20,723 nt of DNA from Fidelibacterota bacterium. Lineage in GTDB: Bacteria > Fidelibacterota > JAANXI01. The stretch is from positions 1 through 20,723 of the forward strand of contig JAANXI010000009.1 of the NCBI GenBank assembly GCA_018263365.1, in the 5' to 3' direction. The translations under genes were made by a program, and so were the position numbers. Below, piece after piece: positions 8,288 to 15,187 of the stretch. How positions within the stretch are numbered: the first letter of the stretch is position 1; the number at the start of each line of letters is the position of its first letter. The notes beneath the pieces are model-generated. The model was given only the letters and a program-made list of their open reading frames with translations. It was not told the DNA's origin and did no database searches.

Positions 8288-8331
8288 GGCCCCCGTTAAA
8301 TTAGGTGATAGCGGTTCACTACTTCGGACAA

Positions 8332-8748
8332 TTATGATATAATATCCCGCGCACTAAAGAAAAATGCAATCTCTTTTTGTGCATTCTCAGGGCTGTCTGA
8401 TCCGTGTATTGCGTTGTTTTGCAGGGATTCCGCATACAACTTTCTTACCGTGCCTTCGTCGGCTTCTTCCGGATTCGTCGTACCGATCACCTCCCGGAAA
8501 TAGGAGACCGCGTTTTCGTGTTCCAATACCATCGGCATACACGGCCCGGAGGTCATGAATTCGACTAAATCATCGTAGAACGGCCGCTCTTTGTGGACGG
8601 CATAGAATTCCCGCGCGTCTTCTGTAGTTAACCAGGTAAGTTCAGCTGCGACGATTCTCAATCCTTTATCCAGCAGATGATCAATGATCTTGCCCTGATA
8701 ATTATTTCGGATAGCATCCGGCTTAATGATTGCTAAGGTGCGTTGCAT
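8332..8748 (-). CDS. ndk: Nucleoside diphosphate kinase
   Basis: Ndk transfers the gamma phosphate between nucleoside triphosphates and diphosphates through a phosphohistidine. At 138 residues it matches the bacterial family. The opening RTLAIIKPDAIRN and the active-site segment NAIHGSDSPENA with catalytic His115 are diagnostic, as are the FMTSGP and VIGTTNPEEA segments. The nearest Shine-Dalgarno (AAAGGA) is about 11 bases from the ATG, rather far, and a better one serves a short upstream ORF that overlaps the ndk start. It lies 106 bp downstream of sucD, and a stem-loop occupies that gap. In this neighbourhood it can exchange phosphate between whichever NTP SucCD makes and the other pools. 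Confidence 0.97.
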   Translation of the reverse strand: MQRTLAIIKPDAIRNNYQGKIIDHLLDKGLRIVAAELTWLTTEDAREFYAVHKERPFYDDLVEFMTSGPCMPMVLEHENAVSYFREVIGTTNPEEADEGTVRKLYAESLQNNAIHGSDSPENAQKEIAFFFSARDIIS

Positions 8749-8768
8749 CGTTGGGTTGTTCCTTTCAT
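8733..8768 (-). other. Short upstream ORF overlapping the ndk start (possible leader peptide)
   Basis: An ATG at 8768-8766 has AGGAG six bases upstream, a better ribosome site than that of ndk itself. It opens an 11-codon reading frame (MKGTTQRCNAP) ending in TAG at 8735-8733, just inside ndk and in another frame. Ribosomes finishing it could re-initiate at or be displaced from the ndk start. It may equally be fortuitous; no amino-acid run suggests classical attenuation. Confidence 0.3.
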
Positions 8769-8782
8769 GTTTATCTCCTGGA

Positions 8783-8818
8783 AAATCACCCTATCTTGCA
8801 TAAAAGGTAAGGTGATTT
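8783..8818 (-). promoter_or_regulatory. Long stem-loop between sucD and ndk
   Basis: The arms 8783-8797 and 8804-8818 pair over 15 positions with a single C-A mismatch and one G-U, closing a 6-base loop. On the minus strand only a short T-run (TTTT, mostly inside the stem) follows, so it is a poor intrinsic terminator. It may be a partial terminator, an RNase barrier or a processing site that sets ndk expression apart from sucCD. Confidence 0.55.
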
Positions 8819-8854
8819 GGTAACATTATCCTCTGAATGCTTCAAATAAAACGG

Positions 8855-9724
8855 TTACAGTACCTCGTCGACGTGTTCACCAATGGTTGCCGGGCTGTCA
8901 CACACGGTTATGCCTGCACCGCGGAGAGCCTCCATCTTATCTTCGGCCGTTCCCTGGCCGCCAGAGATGATAGCGCCGGCATGCCCCATACGTTTCCCGG
9001 GAGGCGCCGTCTGTCCGGCGATGAACGCCACAATCGGCTTGTTGAAGTTTGTCTTCGTAACCCATTGTGCGGCATCTTCTTCCGCCGAACCACCGATTTC
9101 GCCGATGAGGACTACGGCGTCCGTACCATCATCCTGTCCGAACAGTTCAAGCAGATCAATAAAAGTTGATCCAATAATCGGATCGCCGCCGATCCCGATG
9201 GCTGTAGACTGCCCGTAGCCGAAATTCGTCAGCTGATGGACGGCTTCGTAGGTGAGTGTGCCACTCCGGGATATAATCCCGACCCGTCCCGGTTCATGAA
9301 TAAATCCCGGCATGATGCCTATTTTTGCTTCGCCGGGGGTGATAACGCCGGGACAATTCGGCCCGACTAACCGGGTTGGCTTCTCTTCCAGATACCGTTT
9401 CACGGTCACCATATCTTTCACCGGAATGCCTTCGGTGATACAGACTACCAAATTGAGTTCCGCTTCCGCCGCTTCCATGATGGCATCAGCTGCGAACGGT
9501 GGGGGTACAAAGATAACCGACGTATTCGCGTCGTGTTGTTCTTTGGCCTCTCTAACCGAATTATAGACGGGAATACCATTATGTTCCTGTCCGCCTTTGC
9601 CCGGCGTGACGCCAGCAACGACGTTTGTTCCATACTCAATCATCTGGGAGGCGTGGAACGCGCCTTCGCTTCCGGTAATTCCTTGCACAATTAATCGTGT
9701 GTCCTTATTCACTAGAATACTCAT
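8855..9724 (-). CDS. sucD: Succinyl-CoA synthetase, alpha subunit
   Basis: This is the CoA-binding and phosphohistidine subunit of the TCA-cycle enzyme that interconverts succinyl-CoA and succinate with formation of ATP or GTP. The 289-residue protein has the CoA-binding opening VQGITGSEGAFH, GPNCPGVITPGEAKIGIMPG, the SRSGTLTYE segment and the catalytic His248 in GKRMGHAGAIISGG. Length and motifs are standard. The ATG is preceded by AAGGAG. It follows sucC by 18 bp, the normal beta-alpha order, so the two subunits are made together. Confidence 0.97.
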   Translation of the reverse strand: MSILVNKDTRLIVQGITGSEGAFHASQMIEYGTNVVAGVTPGKGGQEHNGIPVYNSVREAKEQHDANTSVIFVPPPFAADAIMEAAEAELNLVVCITEGIPVKDMVTVKRYLEEKPTRLVGPNCPGVITPGEAKIGIMPGFIHEPGRVGIISRSGTLTYEAVHQLTNFGYGQSTAIGIGGDPIIGSTFIDLLELFGQDDGTDAVVLIGEIGGSAEEDAAQWVTKTNFNKPIVAFIAGQTAPPGKRMGHAGAIISGGQGTAEDKMEALRGAGITVCDSPATIGEHVDEVL

Positions 9725-9742
9725 GCGTTGCTCCTTCTGAAT

Positions 9743-10903
9743 TTATGCTGCCACTGCCACTGATTTTTCTGCTGCGTCCTCCAGACTCTTGGCCACGGAA
9801 AATTCCAGCGATGAATTCTCCAGCAGTTCCACTGCCTCTGCTGCGTTTGTTCCTTCCAGACGTACAACAACGGGAACATCAAGATCGAGATCACTCAGAG
9901 CATCGATAATCCCCTGAGCCACGCGATCGCAACGAACGATGCCGCCAAAGATGTTAATCAGCACAGCTTTGACATTTTGATCCTGTAAAATGATTTTGAA
10001 ACCCTGTTTGACGGTCTTGGCCGATGCGGCTCCGCCCACATCAAGAAAGTTCGCCGGTTCGCCGCCGGACAGTTTAATAATGTCCATGGTGGACATGGCT
10101 AGCCCTGCGCCGTTCACCATACACCCAACGTTGCCGTCGAGTTTGATGTAATTCAGCCCGTATTTCGAGGCTTCCACTTCGGACGCGGCTTCTTCGCTCA
10201 GATCTCGGTATTCCTGGATATCCTTATGGCGATAGAGCGCATTGTCATCAAAATTGATTTTTGCATCCAGCGCCAGGACGTCGCCTTGGTTCGTTACCAC
10301 CAGCGGATTGATTTCCGCCAGGGAGGCGTCGGTCTCTTCGTAAGCCTTATACAGCGTGAGGAAGAATTTTACAGCCGATTTTATCTGCGATCCTTCGAGG
10401 CCTAGTCCGTAGGCTAATCGGGTGGCCTGAAACGGACGAAAACCGACCGCCGGATCGATCCATTCTTTCAGGATCTTTTGGGGAGTTTCGGCGGCGACTG
10501 TTTCGATTTCAACGCCGCCTTCGGTGGAAACCATAAACGCGTTCCGGCCAACAGCCCGATCCAGCACGATACCGGCGTACAGTTCGCGATCAATGTCCAC
10601 GCCCTGTTCAACCAACACCTGGTTGACTTTTTTGCCCTCCGGGCCGGTCTGATGCGTCACCAGGTTCATTCCGATAATCTCATCGGCCAGCGACCTGGCT
10701 TCCGCAGTGTTGTTAGCTATTTTCACACCGCCGCCTTTGCCGCGACCGCCGGCATGGATCTGGGCTTTTACTACCACGGTTCCGCCGCCGAGGTTGTCCG
10801 CAATAGTCTCAGCCTCATCCGGGGAATAGGCAACTTTCCCGTCCGGAACCGGTACGCCGTACTTCCGTAATAATTCCTTTGCCTGGTATTCGTGAATTTT
10901 CAT
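9743..10903 (-). CDS. sucC: Succinyl-CoA synthetase (ADP/GDP-forming), beta subunit
   Basis: The beta subunit binds the nucleotide and succinate and forms the heteromeric enzyme with SucD. The 386-residue protein has an N-terminal ATP-grasp fold with KAQIHAGGRGKGGGVK (Lys46 and GRG at 53-55, in register with E. coli SucC), then a C-terminal ligase domain with the conserved GGIVRCDRVAQGI. Whether ADP or GDP is preferred cannot be decided by eye. The ATG has AGGAG 6 bases upstream. It lies 71 bp after arcC; that gap has no obvious terminator, so co-transcription with the carbamate-kinase pair is possible. Confidence 0.97.
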   Translation of the reverse strand: MKIHEYQAKELLRKYGVPVPDGKVAYSPDEAETIADNLGGGTVVVKAQIHAGGRGKGGGVKIANNTAEARSLADEIIGMNLVTHQTGPEGKKVNQVLVEQGVDIDRELYAGIVLDRAVGRNAFMVSTEGGVEIETVAAETPQKILKEWIDPAVGFRPFQATRLAYGLGLEGSQIKSAVKFFLTLYKAYEETDASLAEINPLVVTNQGDVLALDAKINFDDNALYRHKDIQEYRDLSEEAASEVEASKYGLNYIKLDGNVGCMVNGAGLAMSTMDIIKLSGGEPANFLDVGGAASAKTVKQGFKIILQDQNVKAVLINIFGGIVRCDRVAQGIIDALSDLDLDVPVVVRLEGTNAAEAVELLENSSLEFSVAKSLEDAAEKSVAVAA

Positions 10904-10974
10904 TGCATACTCCTGATTCTGTTATTCTGCATCTTTCTAAATTACACAATTCTGACAAGTAAGTTAACGGGAAA

Positions 10975-11925
10975 TCACGGGATGATATGCGTGCCGCGTT
11001 CTCCAGTTAACGAGTCCTTCAGGTGTTCGATTGAAGTAATTACGACCTTTTCACCGCCGTGCCGAATAAAGCTGATCGCCGCTTCCACCTTCGGCCCCAT
11101 CGACCCGGGCGGGAATTGGCCCTCCGCATGAAATTTTTCTAGTTCTTCAATGGTGATTTTGTCCAATTTTTCTTGCGTCGGCTTCTTGTAGTCGATGTAC
11201 ACTTCGGGCACATCTGTCACAATAAATAGTTCACTTGCTTCAATGTTTTGCCCGAGGATGTCCGCCGCCCGGTCCTTATCAATAACGGCATCAACACCCT
11301 CATAATCGCCGTTTTCATCGGGGTAGACCGGCACACCACCGCCGCCGGCTGCAATAACTATCGTACCGTGGTCTACCAGCTGCTTAATCGGCTGCCAGTT
11401 GATGATTTTTCGCGGATGCGGAGAGGCCACCACCCGGCGCCAGCTATCTCTGGCAGCATCGTACTTTACCGTCCAGCCGTTCTCTTTCGCCAGCTGTTTT
11501 GCCTCGGCTTCGTCGTAGAACTGTCCGATGAATTTTGTGGGGTCCTGGATGGACGGATCGTCTTTGTCAACGATCACCTGGGTAACGAACGTTACCACAT
11601 CTCTGGAGGTATTTTGTTTTCTCAGACGGTTTTGCAGCGATTGCTCAATCATGTAGCCCATACCGCCTTCGGTATCAGCGACGCATATGCCTAGGGGCAG
11701 GATCGGCGCTTTGCCACGGGCGAGCTCGACCCGCAGGAGGGCGTTGCCCACCTGTGGGCCGTTCCCGTGCGTGATTGCGAGATTATATCCCTGCTCAATC
11801 AGATGTTCTACCGCCGCAAGACTCTCGCGAGTGTGCCGAAACTGATTGGCAATCGTATCGGACTCGGACTTGGGGCTGATTGCGTTGCCACCAAGCGCGA
11901 TGACGGCCGTTTTTCGCTCCCCCAT
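10975..11925 (-). CDS. arcC: Carbamate kinase
   Basis: Carbamate kinase reversibly transfers phosphate between carbamoyl phosphate and ADP, usually yielding ATP in catabolism. The 316-residue protein is a full-length amino-acid-kinase-fold enzyme: ALGGNAI at residues 10-16, THGNGPQVGN at 52-61, AAGGGGVPV at 192-200, VIDKDRAADILG near 214-225 and the closing GSMGPKVEAAISF at 274-286. Its start codon directly abuts the stop of the preceding cPGS-like gene, so translation is almost surely coupled. No arginine deiminase, ornithine carbamoyltransferase or other carbamoyltransferase lies in the window, so the carbamoyl-phosphate source is unknown here. An NAGK-like enzyme is unlikely given these motifs. 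Confidence 0.94.
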   Translation of the reverse strand: MGERKTAVIALGGNAISPKSESDTIANQFRHTRESLAAVEHLIEQGYNLAITHGNGPQVGNALLRVELARGKAPILPLGICVADTEGGMGYMIEQSLQNRLRKQNTSRDVVTFVTQVIVDKDDPSIQDPTKFIGQFYDEAEAKQLAKENGWTVKYDAARDSWRRVVASPHPRKIINWQPIKQLVDHGTIVIAAGGGGVPVYPDENGDYEGVDAVIDKDRAADILGQNIEASELFIVTDVPEVYIDYKKPTQEKLDKITIEELEKFHAEGQFPPGSMGPKVEAAISFIRHGGEKVVITSIEHLKDSLTGERGTHIIP

Positions 11926-13239
11926 TTACAGCACCGGTTCCAGGATGTCGTTGAGATCCGGTTTGCCGATCTCCTGCAAGTCATACGTAACCCGAACCGT
12001 CGGCTTATCGATAGAAATAATCCGCCGCAGGTCGATCGGCGTGCCGATAACTACGACATCACAATCAGTGTTATTAATTGTAGTTTCGAGATCCTGCATC
12101 TGCTGGTCGCCATATCCCATGGCCGGGAGCAGCGTGCCGATTTCCGTGTACTTTTCAAAAGTGTTGGTAAGTGTTCCGGTGGTAAACGGACGCGGATCTA
12201 CCAATTCGGATGCGCCGAACTTTTCCGCGGCGACCACACCGGCGCCGTATTTCATTTCGCCGTGGGTCAGCGTTGGGCCGTCTTCCACGACCAGCGCGCG
12301 TTTCCCGGTGATAAGCGACGGATCTTCCACCGTTATCGGGGAAGCGCCGTCGACTATTTTGGCGTCGGGATTATTTTTCCGAATCGCTGCACGGACTGCA
12401 TCGACGCCGTCGTTATCGGCTGTGTCAATCTTGTTGATAATCACCGCATCGGCCAGCAAAAGATTTGTTTCGCCGGGATAGTAAGTGGTTTCGTGACCCG
12501 CGCGATGCGGATCGGCAACCGTGATCATGACGTCCGGTTTGTAGAAGGGCATATCATTGTTTCCGCCGTCCCAGAGGATGACGTCGGCTTCCTTTTCCGC
12601 TTCCCGGAGTATGGCTTCGTAATCCACTCCGGCGTACACGATGGTGCCCCGGTTGATGTGCGGCTCGTATTCTTCCATCTCTTCGATGGTACAATCGTGT
12701 TTATCCAAATCTTCGAGGGTTTCGAAGCGCTGCACTTTCTGTTTGGTCAGATCGCCGTAGGGCATGGGATGTCGAATCGCGACAACCTGCTTGCCGGCAG
12801 CGGTGAGTCTCTCTGCGACACGCCGCGTTGTCTGGCTCTTGCCGCAGCCCGTCCTTACAGCGCACACCGCAACGACTGGTTTTGTACTCTCCAGCATTGT
12901 CCGTGTTGCGCCCATGACTTTGAAGTCCGCGCCGAGCTGCATCACTTTGGAGCCGATATGCATGACGTATTCGTGGGGGACATCGCTGTAGGAAAAAACA
13001 ACTTCGTCCACATCGTGCTTGTCGATTAACTCCGCCAGCGATTCTTCCGGTTCAATCGGAATGCCATCGGGATACAGTTCGCCGGCCAGTTCTGCCGGAT
13101 ACTTGCGACCTTCGATATCCGGTATCTGCGTTGCGGTAAAGGCAACCACGTTGTAATCATCATTGGAACGATAAAATGTATTAAAATTATGAAAGTCCCG
13201 CCCCGCGGCACCCATAATAATCACATTCGTTTTACTCAT
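11926..13239 (-). CDS. Cyclic 2,3-diphosphoglycerate synthetase-like P-loop NTPase
   Basis: The 437-residue protein resembles the family annotated as cyclic 2,3-diphosphoglycerate synthetase or predicted GTPase (COG2403 type). The N-terminal part (about 1-115) is Rossmann-like, opening NVIIMGAAGRDFHNFN. A P-loop follows at 127-136 (AVRTGCGKSQ), then WDGGNND at 223-229 as a probable Walker B region and NKID at 269-272, a G-protein-like base-specificity motif. In Methanothermus the named enzyme closes an intramolecular phosphoanhydride on 2,3-diphosphoglycerate; bacterial relatives are mostly uncharacterised, so that reaction should not be assumed. GGAG lies 8 bases before the ATG. The gene abuts arcC without a gap, pointing to a shared pathway. 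Confidence 0.82.
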   Translation of the reverse strand: MSKTNVIIMGAAGRDFHNFNTFYRSNDDYNVVAFTATQIPDIEGRKYPAELAGELYPDGIPIEPEESLAELIDKHDVDEVVFSYSDVPHEYVMHIGSKVMQLGADFKVMGATRTMLESTKPVVAVCAVRTGCGKSQTTRRVAERLTAAGKQVVAIRHPMPYGDLTKQKVQRFETLEDLDKHDCTIEEMEEYEPHINRGTIVYAGVDYEAILREAEKEADVILWDGGNNDMPFYKPDVMITVADPHRAGHETTYYPGETNLLLADAVIINKIDTADNDGVDAVRAAIRKNNPDAKIVDGASPITVEDPSLITGKRALVVEDGPTLTHGEMKYGAGVVAAEKFGASELVDPRPFTTGTLTNTFEKYTEIGTLLPAMGYGDQQMQDLETTINNTDCDVVVIGTPIDLRRIISIDKPTVRVTYDLQEIGKPDLNDILEPVL

Positions 13240-13288
13240 CAGTAAATCTCCGTATAGTTATTGGTATTGGGGGTGACAGTCGATGTAC

Positions 13289-13378
13289 AAAAAAAGGGGA
13301 GCCAGACTAGCAGAATCCGAACCAGTGTCTCCACAGGATAATTTCGCGGCATTGGCTGGGCATACGTGTCTGGCTCCC
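13289..13378 (-). terminator. Intrinsic terminator with long structured loop after the pruA-type gene
   Basis: On the minus strand, 17 bases after the dehydrogenase stop, GGGAGCCAGAC begins an 11-bp perfect stem whose partner GTCTGGCTCCC is followed by C and seven T. The 60-base loop is unusually long; it contains a smaller hairpin at 13337-13322, CCTGTG-GAGA-CACTGG, with one T-T mismatch and a GNRA-type tetraloop. Termination of the dehydrogenase transcript is the simplest reading; a regulated leader for the downstream cPGS-like gene is the alternative. Confidence 0.75.
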
Positions 13379-13394
13379 GGTGATTAACTCTGGT

Positions 13395-14951
13395 TCATAC
13401 CAAGCGCTGTGTAACGGTTTTGGCCTGCTGGAAAAACAGCAGGTAATCCTTGCCGCCCGCCTTGTTGTCGGTCCCGGAGAGGTTAAATCCTCCGAACGGC
13501 TGCGTTCCAACGATGGAACCGGTTATGCTTCGGTTGAAATAGAGATTCCCGACATGGAACTCGCGTTTCGCCCGTTCGATTTTCGCCTGATCCTTCGTCC
13601 AGAGACCACCGGTGAGGCCGTAATCGGTATCGTTGGCGATTTCGAGGGCGTGATCGTAATCCCTTGCTTTAATGACAGAAAGCACCGGGCCGAAGATCTC
13701 TTCCTGTTCCATCCGTGAACCGGGCTCGATGTCGGTGAAGATGGTAGGCTCAAGGTAAAAGCCTTCATCGCTGCCTTTGTTACCTCCAAGCACCAGCGTT
13801 CCCTCTTCTTTGCCGATCTCGATATATTTCATGATCTTTTCCTGCGCGGCGGCATTAATGACCGGCCCCATCCAGTTATCCTGATCTTTTGGTTCTCCTA
13901 CGGTTAGTTTGCGCGCCTTTTCTATGACGAGGTCCATAAACTCATCATGGATGGATTCCTCTAAGATGAGCCTTGAGCAGGCGGAGCATTTCTGCCCGGA
14001 ATAACCGAAGGCTCCCTGTACGGCGGCATCAGCTGCCGCATCCATATCCGGTGCGTCTTTTAGGACGATCATAGCATCTTTGCCGCCCATTTCGGCGCTA
14101 ACACGCTTAATCCATTTCTGTCCAGGCTGCTTTTTCGCGGCCAGTTCGTTTATATGCAGGCCGACTTTTTTCGAGCCGGTAAACGCGATGAACCGTGTTT
14201 TGGGATGGCCAACCAGCTTGTCGCCGATTTTTCCGCCACCGCCGGTGATGAAATTCACCACACCCTTCGGCAGGCCCACCTCTTCCAGAATCTTGACGTA
14301 CTGGTACGCCTGCGCCGGGGCGTCGCTCGACGGTTTCAAAATAATGCAATTCCCGGTGACCATCGCTGCAGAGGACATCCCCGACATAATCGCCTGCGGA
14401 AAATTCCACGGTGGGATAATTGCGCCGACTCCCAGCGGGATGTAAAAATATTCATTGTTCTCGCGCGGCCACCACTGATCGACGTCGCGCTGTTTGCCGT
14501 AGCGGACGGCTTCTCGCGCGTAATAATTCTGAAAATCGATGGCTTCGGCGACTTCGGCGTCCGTCTCGAACCAGCTTTTTCCCTGTTCAAGTACCTGCCA
14601 GGCAAGCAGTTCAAACCGACGATCCTGCATCAGATGACCGGCCCGGGCAAATATCGCTGCACGAGCTTCCGGGGAATAGTTCTTCCACTCTTCCCATGCC
14701 TCATAAGCCGCATCCATGGCCTGATCGATATGCTCAGGTTTCGCCTGCTGATATGTACCGATGACTTCGTCCTTTTTCGCCGGGTTGATGGAGTCGAATG
14801 TCTCATCTGATTTTACCCGTTCTCCGCCAATAATCAGATCATACTCCTGCCCCAGGTGGGACTGGACTTTTTCCAGTGCATCTTTCATCTTCTGCTGGTT
14901 TTCCGGCTTTGAAAAATCAATATATCCGGATTGTTTATACGGTTCGAACAT
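13395..14951 (-). CDS. pruA: L-glutamate gamma-semialdehyde dehydrogenase (1-pyrroline-5-carboxylate dehydrogenase)
   Basis: This enzyme oxidises glutamate semialdehyde, the open form of pyrroline-5-carboxylate, to glutamate with NAD+, the last step of proline and arginine/ornithine breakdown. The 518-residue protein is a single-domain aldehyde dehydrogenase of the RocA/monofunctional PruA length. Visible are IIPPWNFPQAI (Asn183), the cofactor loop FTGSKKVG at 257-264, catalytic Glu287 in SAEMGGKDAMIV and catalytic Cys322 in GYSGQKCSACSR, the subgroup signature. The C-terminal TQPFGGFNLSGTDNKAGG is also typical. No proline dehydrogenase is nearby. GGAGG precedes the ATG. It appears to be a single-gene unit between its own promoter and terminator. 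Symbol rocA is an alternative. Confidence 0.93.
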   Translation of the reverse strand: MFEPYKQSGYIDFSKPENQQKMKDALEKVQSHLGQEYDLIIGGERVKSDETFDSINPAKKDEVIGTYQQAKPEHIDQAMDAAYEAWEEWKNYSPEARAAIFARAGHLMQDRRFELLAWQVLEQGKSWFETDAEVAEAIDFQNYYAREAVRYGKQRDVDQWWPRENNEYFYIPLGVGAIIPPWNFPQAIMSGMSSAAMVTGNCIILKPSSDAPAQAYQYVKILEEVGLPKGVVNFITGGGGKIGDKLVGHPKTRFIAFTGSKKVGLHINELAAKKQPGQKWIKRVSAEMGGKDAMIVLKDAPDMDAAADAAVQGAFGYSGQKCSACSRLILEESIHDEFMDLVIEKARKLTVGEPKDQDNWMGPVINAAAQEKIMKYIEIGKEEGTLVLGGNKGSDEGFYLEPTIFTDIEPGSRMEQEEIFGPVLSVIKARDYDHALEIANDTDYGLTGGLWTKDQAKIERAKREFHVGNLYFNRSITGSIVGTQPFGGFNLSGTDNKAGGKDYLLFFQQAKTVTQRLV

Positions 14952-14965
14952 ACCTGCCTCCGCTT

Positions 14966-14993
14966 GCTATAGAGTTAATGATTCCGGTGTCAA
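14966..14993 (-). promoter_or_regulatory. Predicted sigma70-type promoter for the pruA-type gene
   Basis: On the minus strand TTGACA (14993-14988) is followed after 16 bases by TATAGC (14971-14966), a good match to the housekeeping consensus. It lies directly after the terminator of the antiporter gene. Its -10 box is only 14 bases from the ATG, so the transcript leader would be very short and the start would fall close to the GGAGG site; this spacing is a reason for caution. Confidence 0.45.
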
Positions 14994-14994
14994 T

Positions 14995-15025
14995 AAAAAA
15001 AACCTCCGTATACAACGGGAGGGTT
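14995..15025 (-). terminator. Intrinsic terminator upstream of the pruA-type gene
   Basis: On the minus strand CCTCCCGT pairs with ACGGAGG through a 7-bp stem with one bulged C and a 5-base loop, followed by eight T. It would stop read-through from the antiporter gene before the pruA promoter, which begins within 2 bases of the T-run. Confidence 0.75.
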
Positions 15026-15138
15026 GAGTAATGCGTTGCTCACTTTTGTTTGGTAGAGAAAAATTAATCATGAAGTATTCAAAAATAGGTCACATATCCT
15101 CTGTTAAATAGCAAGAAAAAATTAGTTTTGTCTACTGC

Positions 15139-15171
15139 AAAAATCAAGGGGATTCCACCGGAGAAATCCCC
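15139..15171 (-). terminator. Probable terminator just after the antiporter gene
   Basis: On the minus strand GGGGATT pairs with AATCCCC across a 10-base loop, 17 bases after the antiporter stop codon, and is followed by TTGATTTTT. With the stronger hairpin about 125 bases further on it would form a tandem terminator. Confidence 0.6.
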
Positions 15172-15187
15172 CGAAACACAGGAAAAA

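Noticed and set aside
11767..13029. Long open frame of 420 codons on the plus strand opposite arcC and the cPGS-like gene
   Set aside because: It lies wholly antisense to two well-supported enzymes, its translation has no recognisable motif and is rich in His, Cys and Arg as mirror frames often are.
13297..13378. tRNA-like reading of the element after pruA, because of GGTTCGGATTC near its 3' side
   Set aside because: The outer stem is 11 bp rather than 7, no T-arm stem flanks the TTCGGAT loop and no anticodon arm can be drawn.
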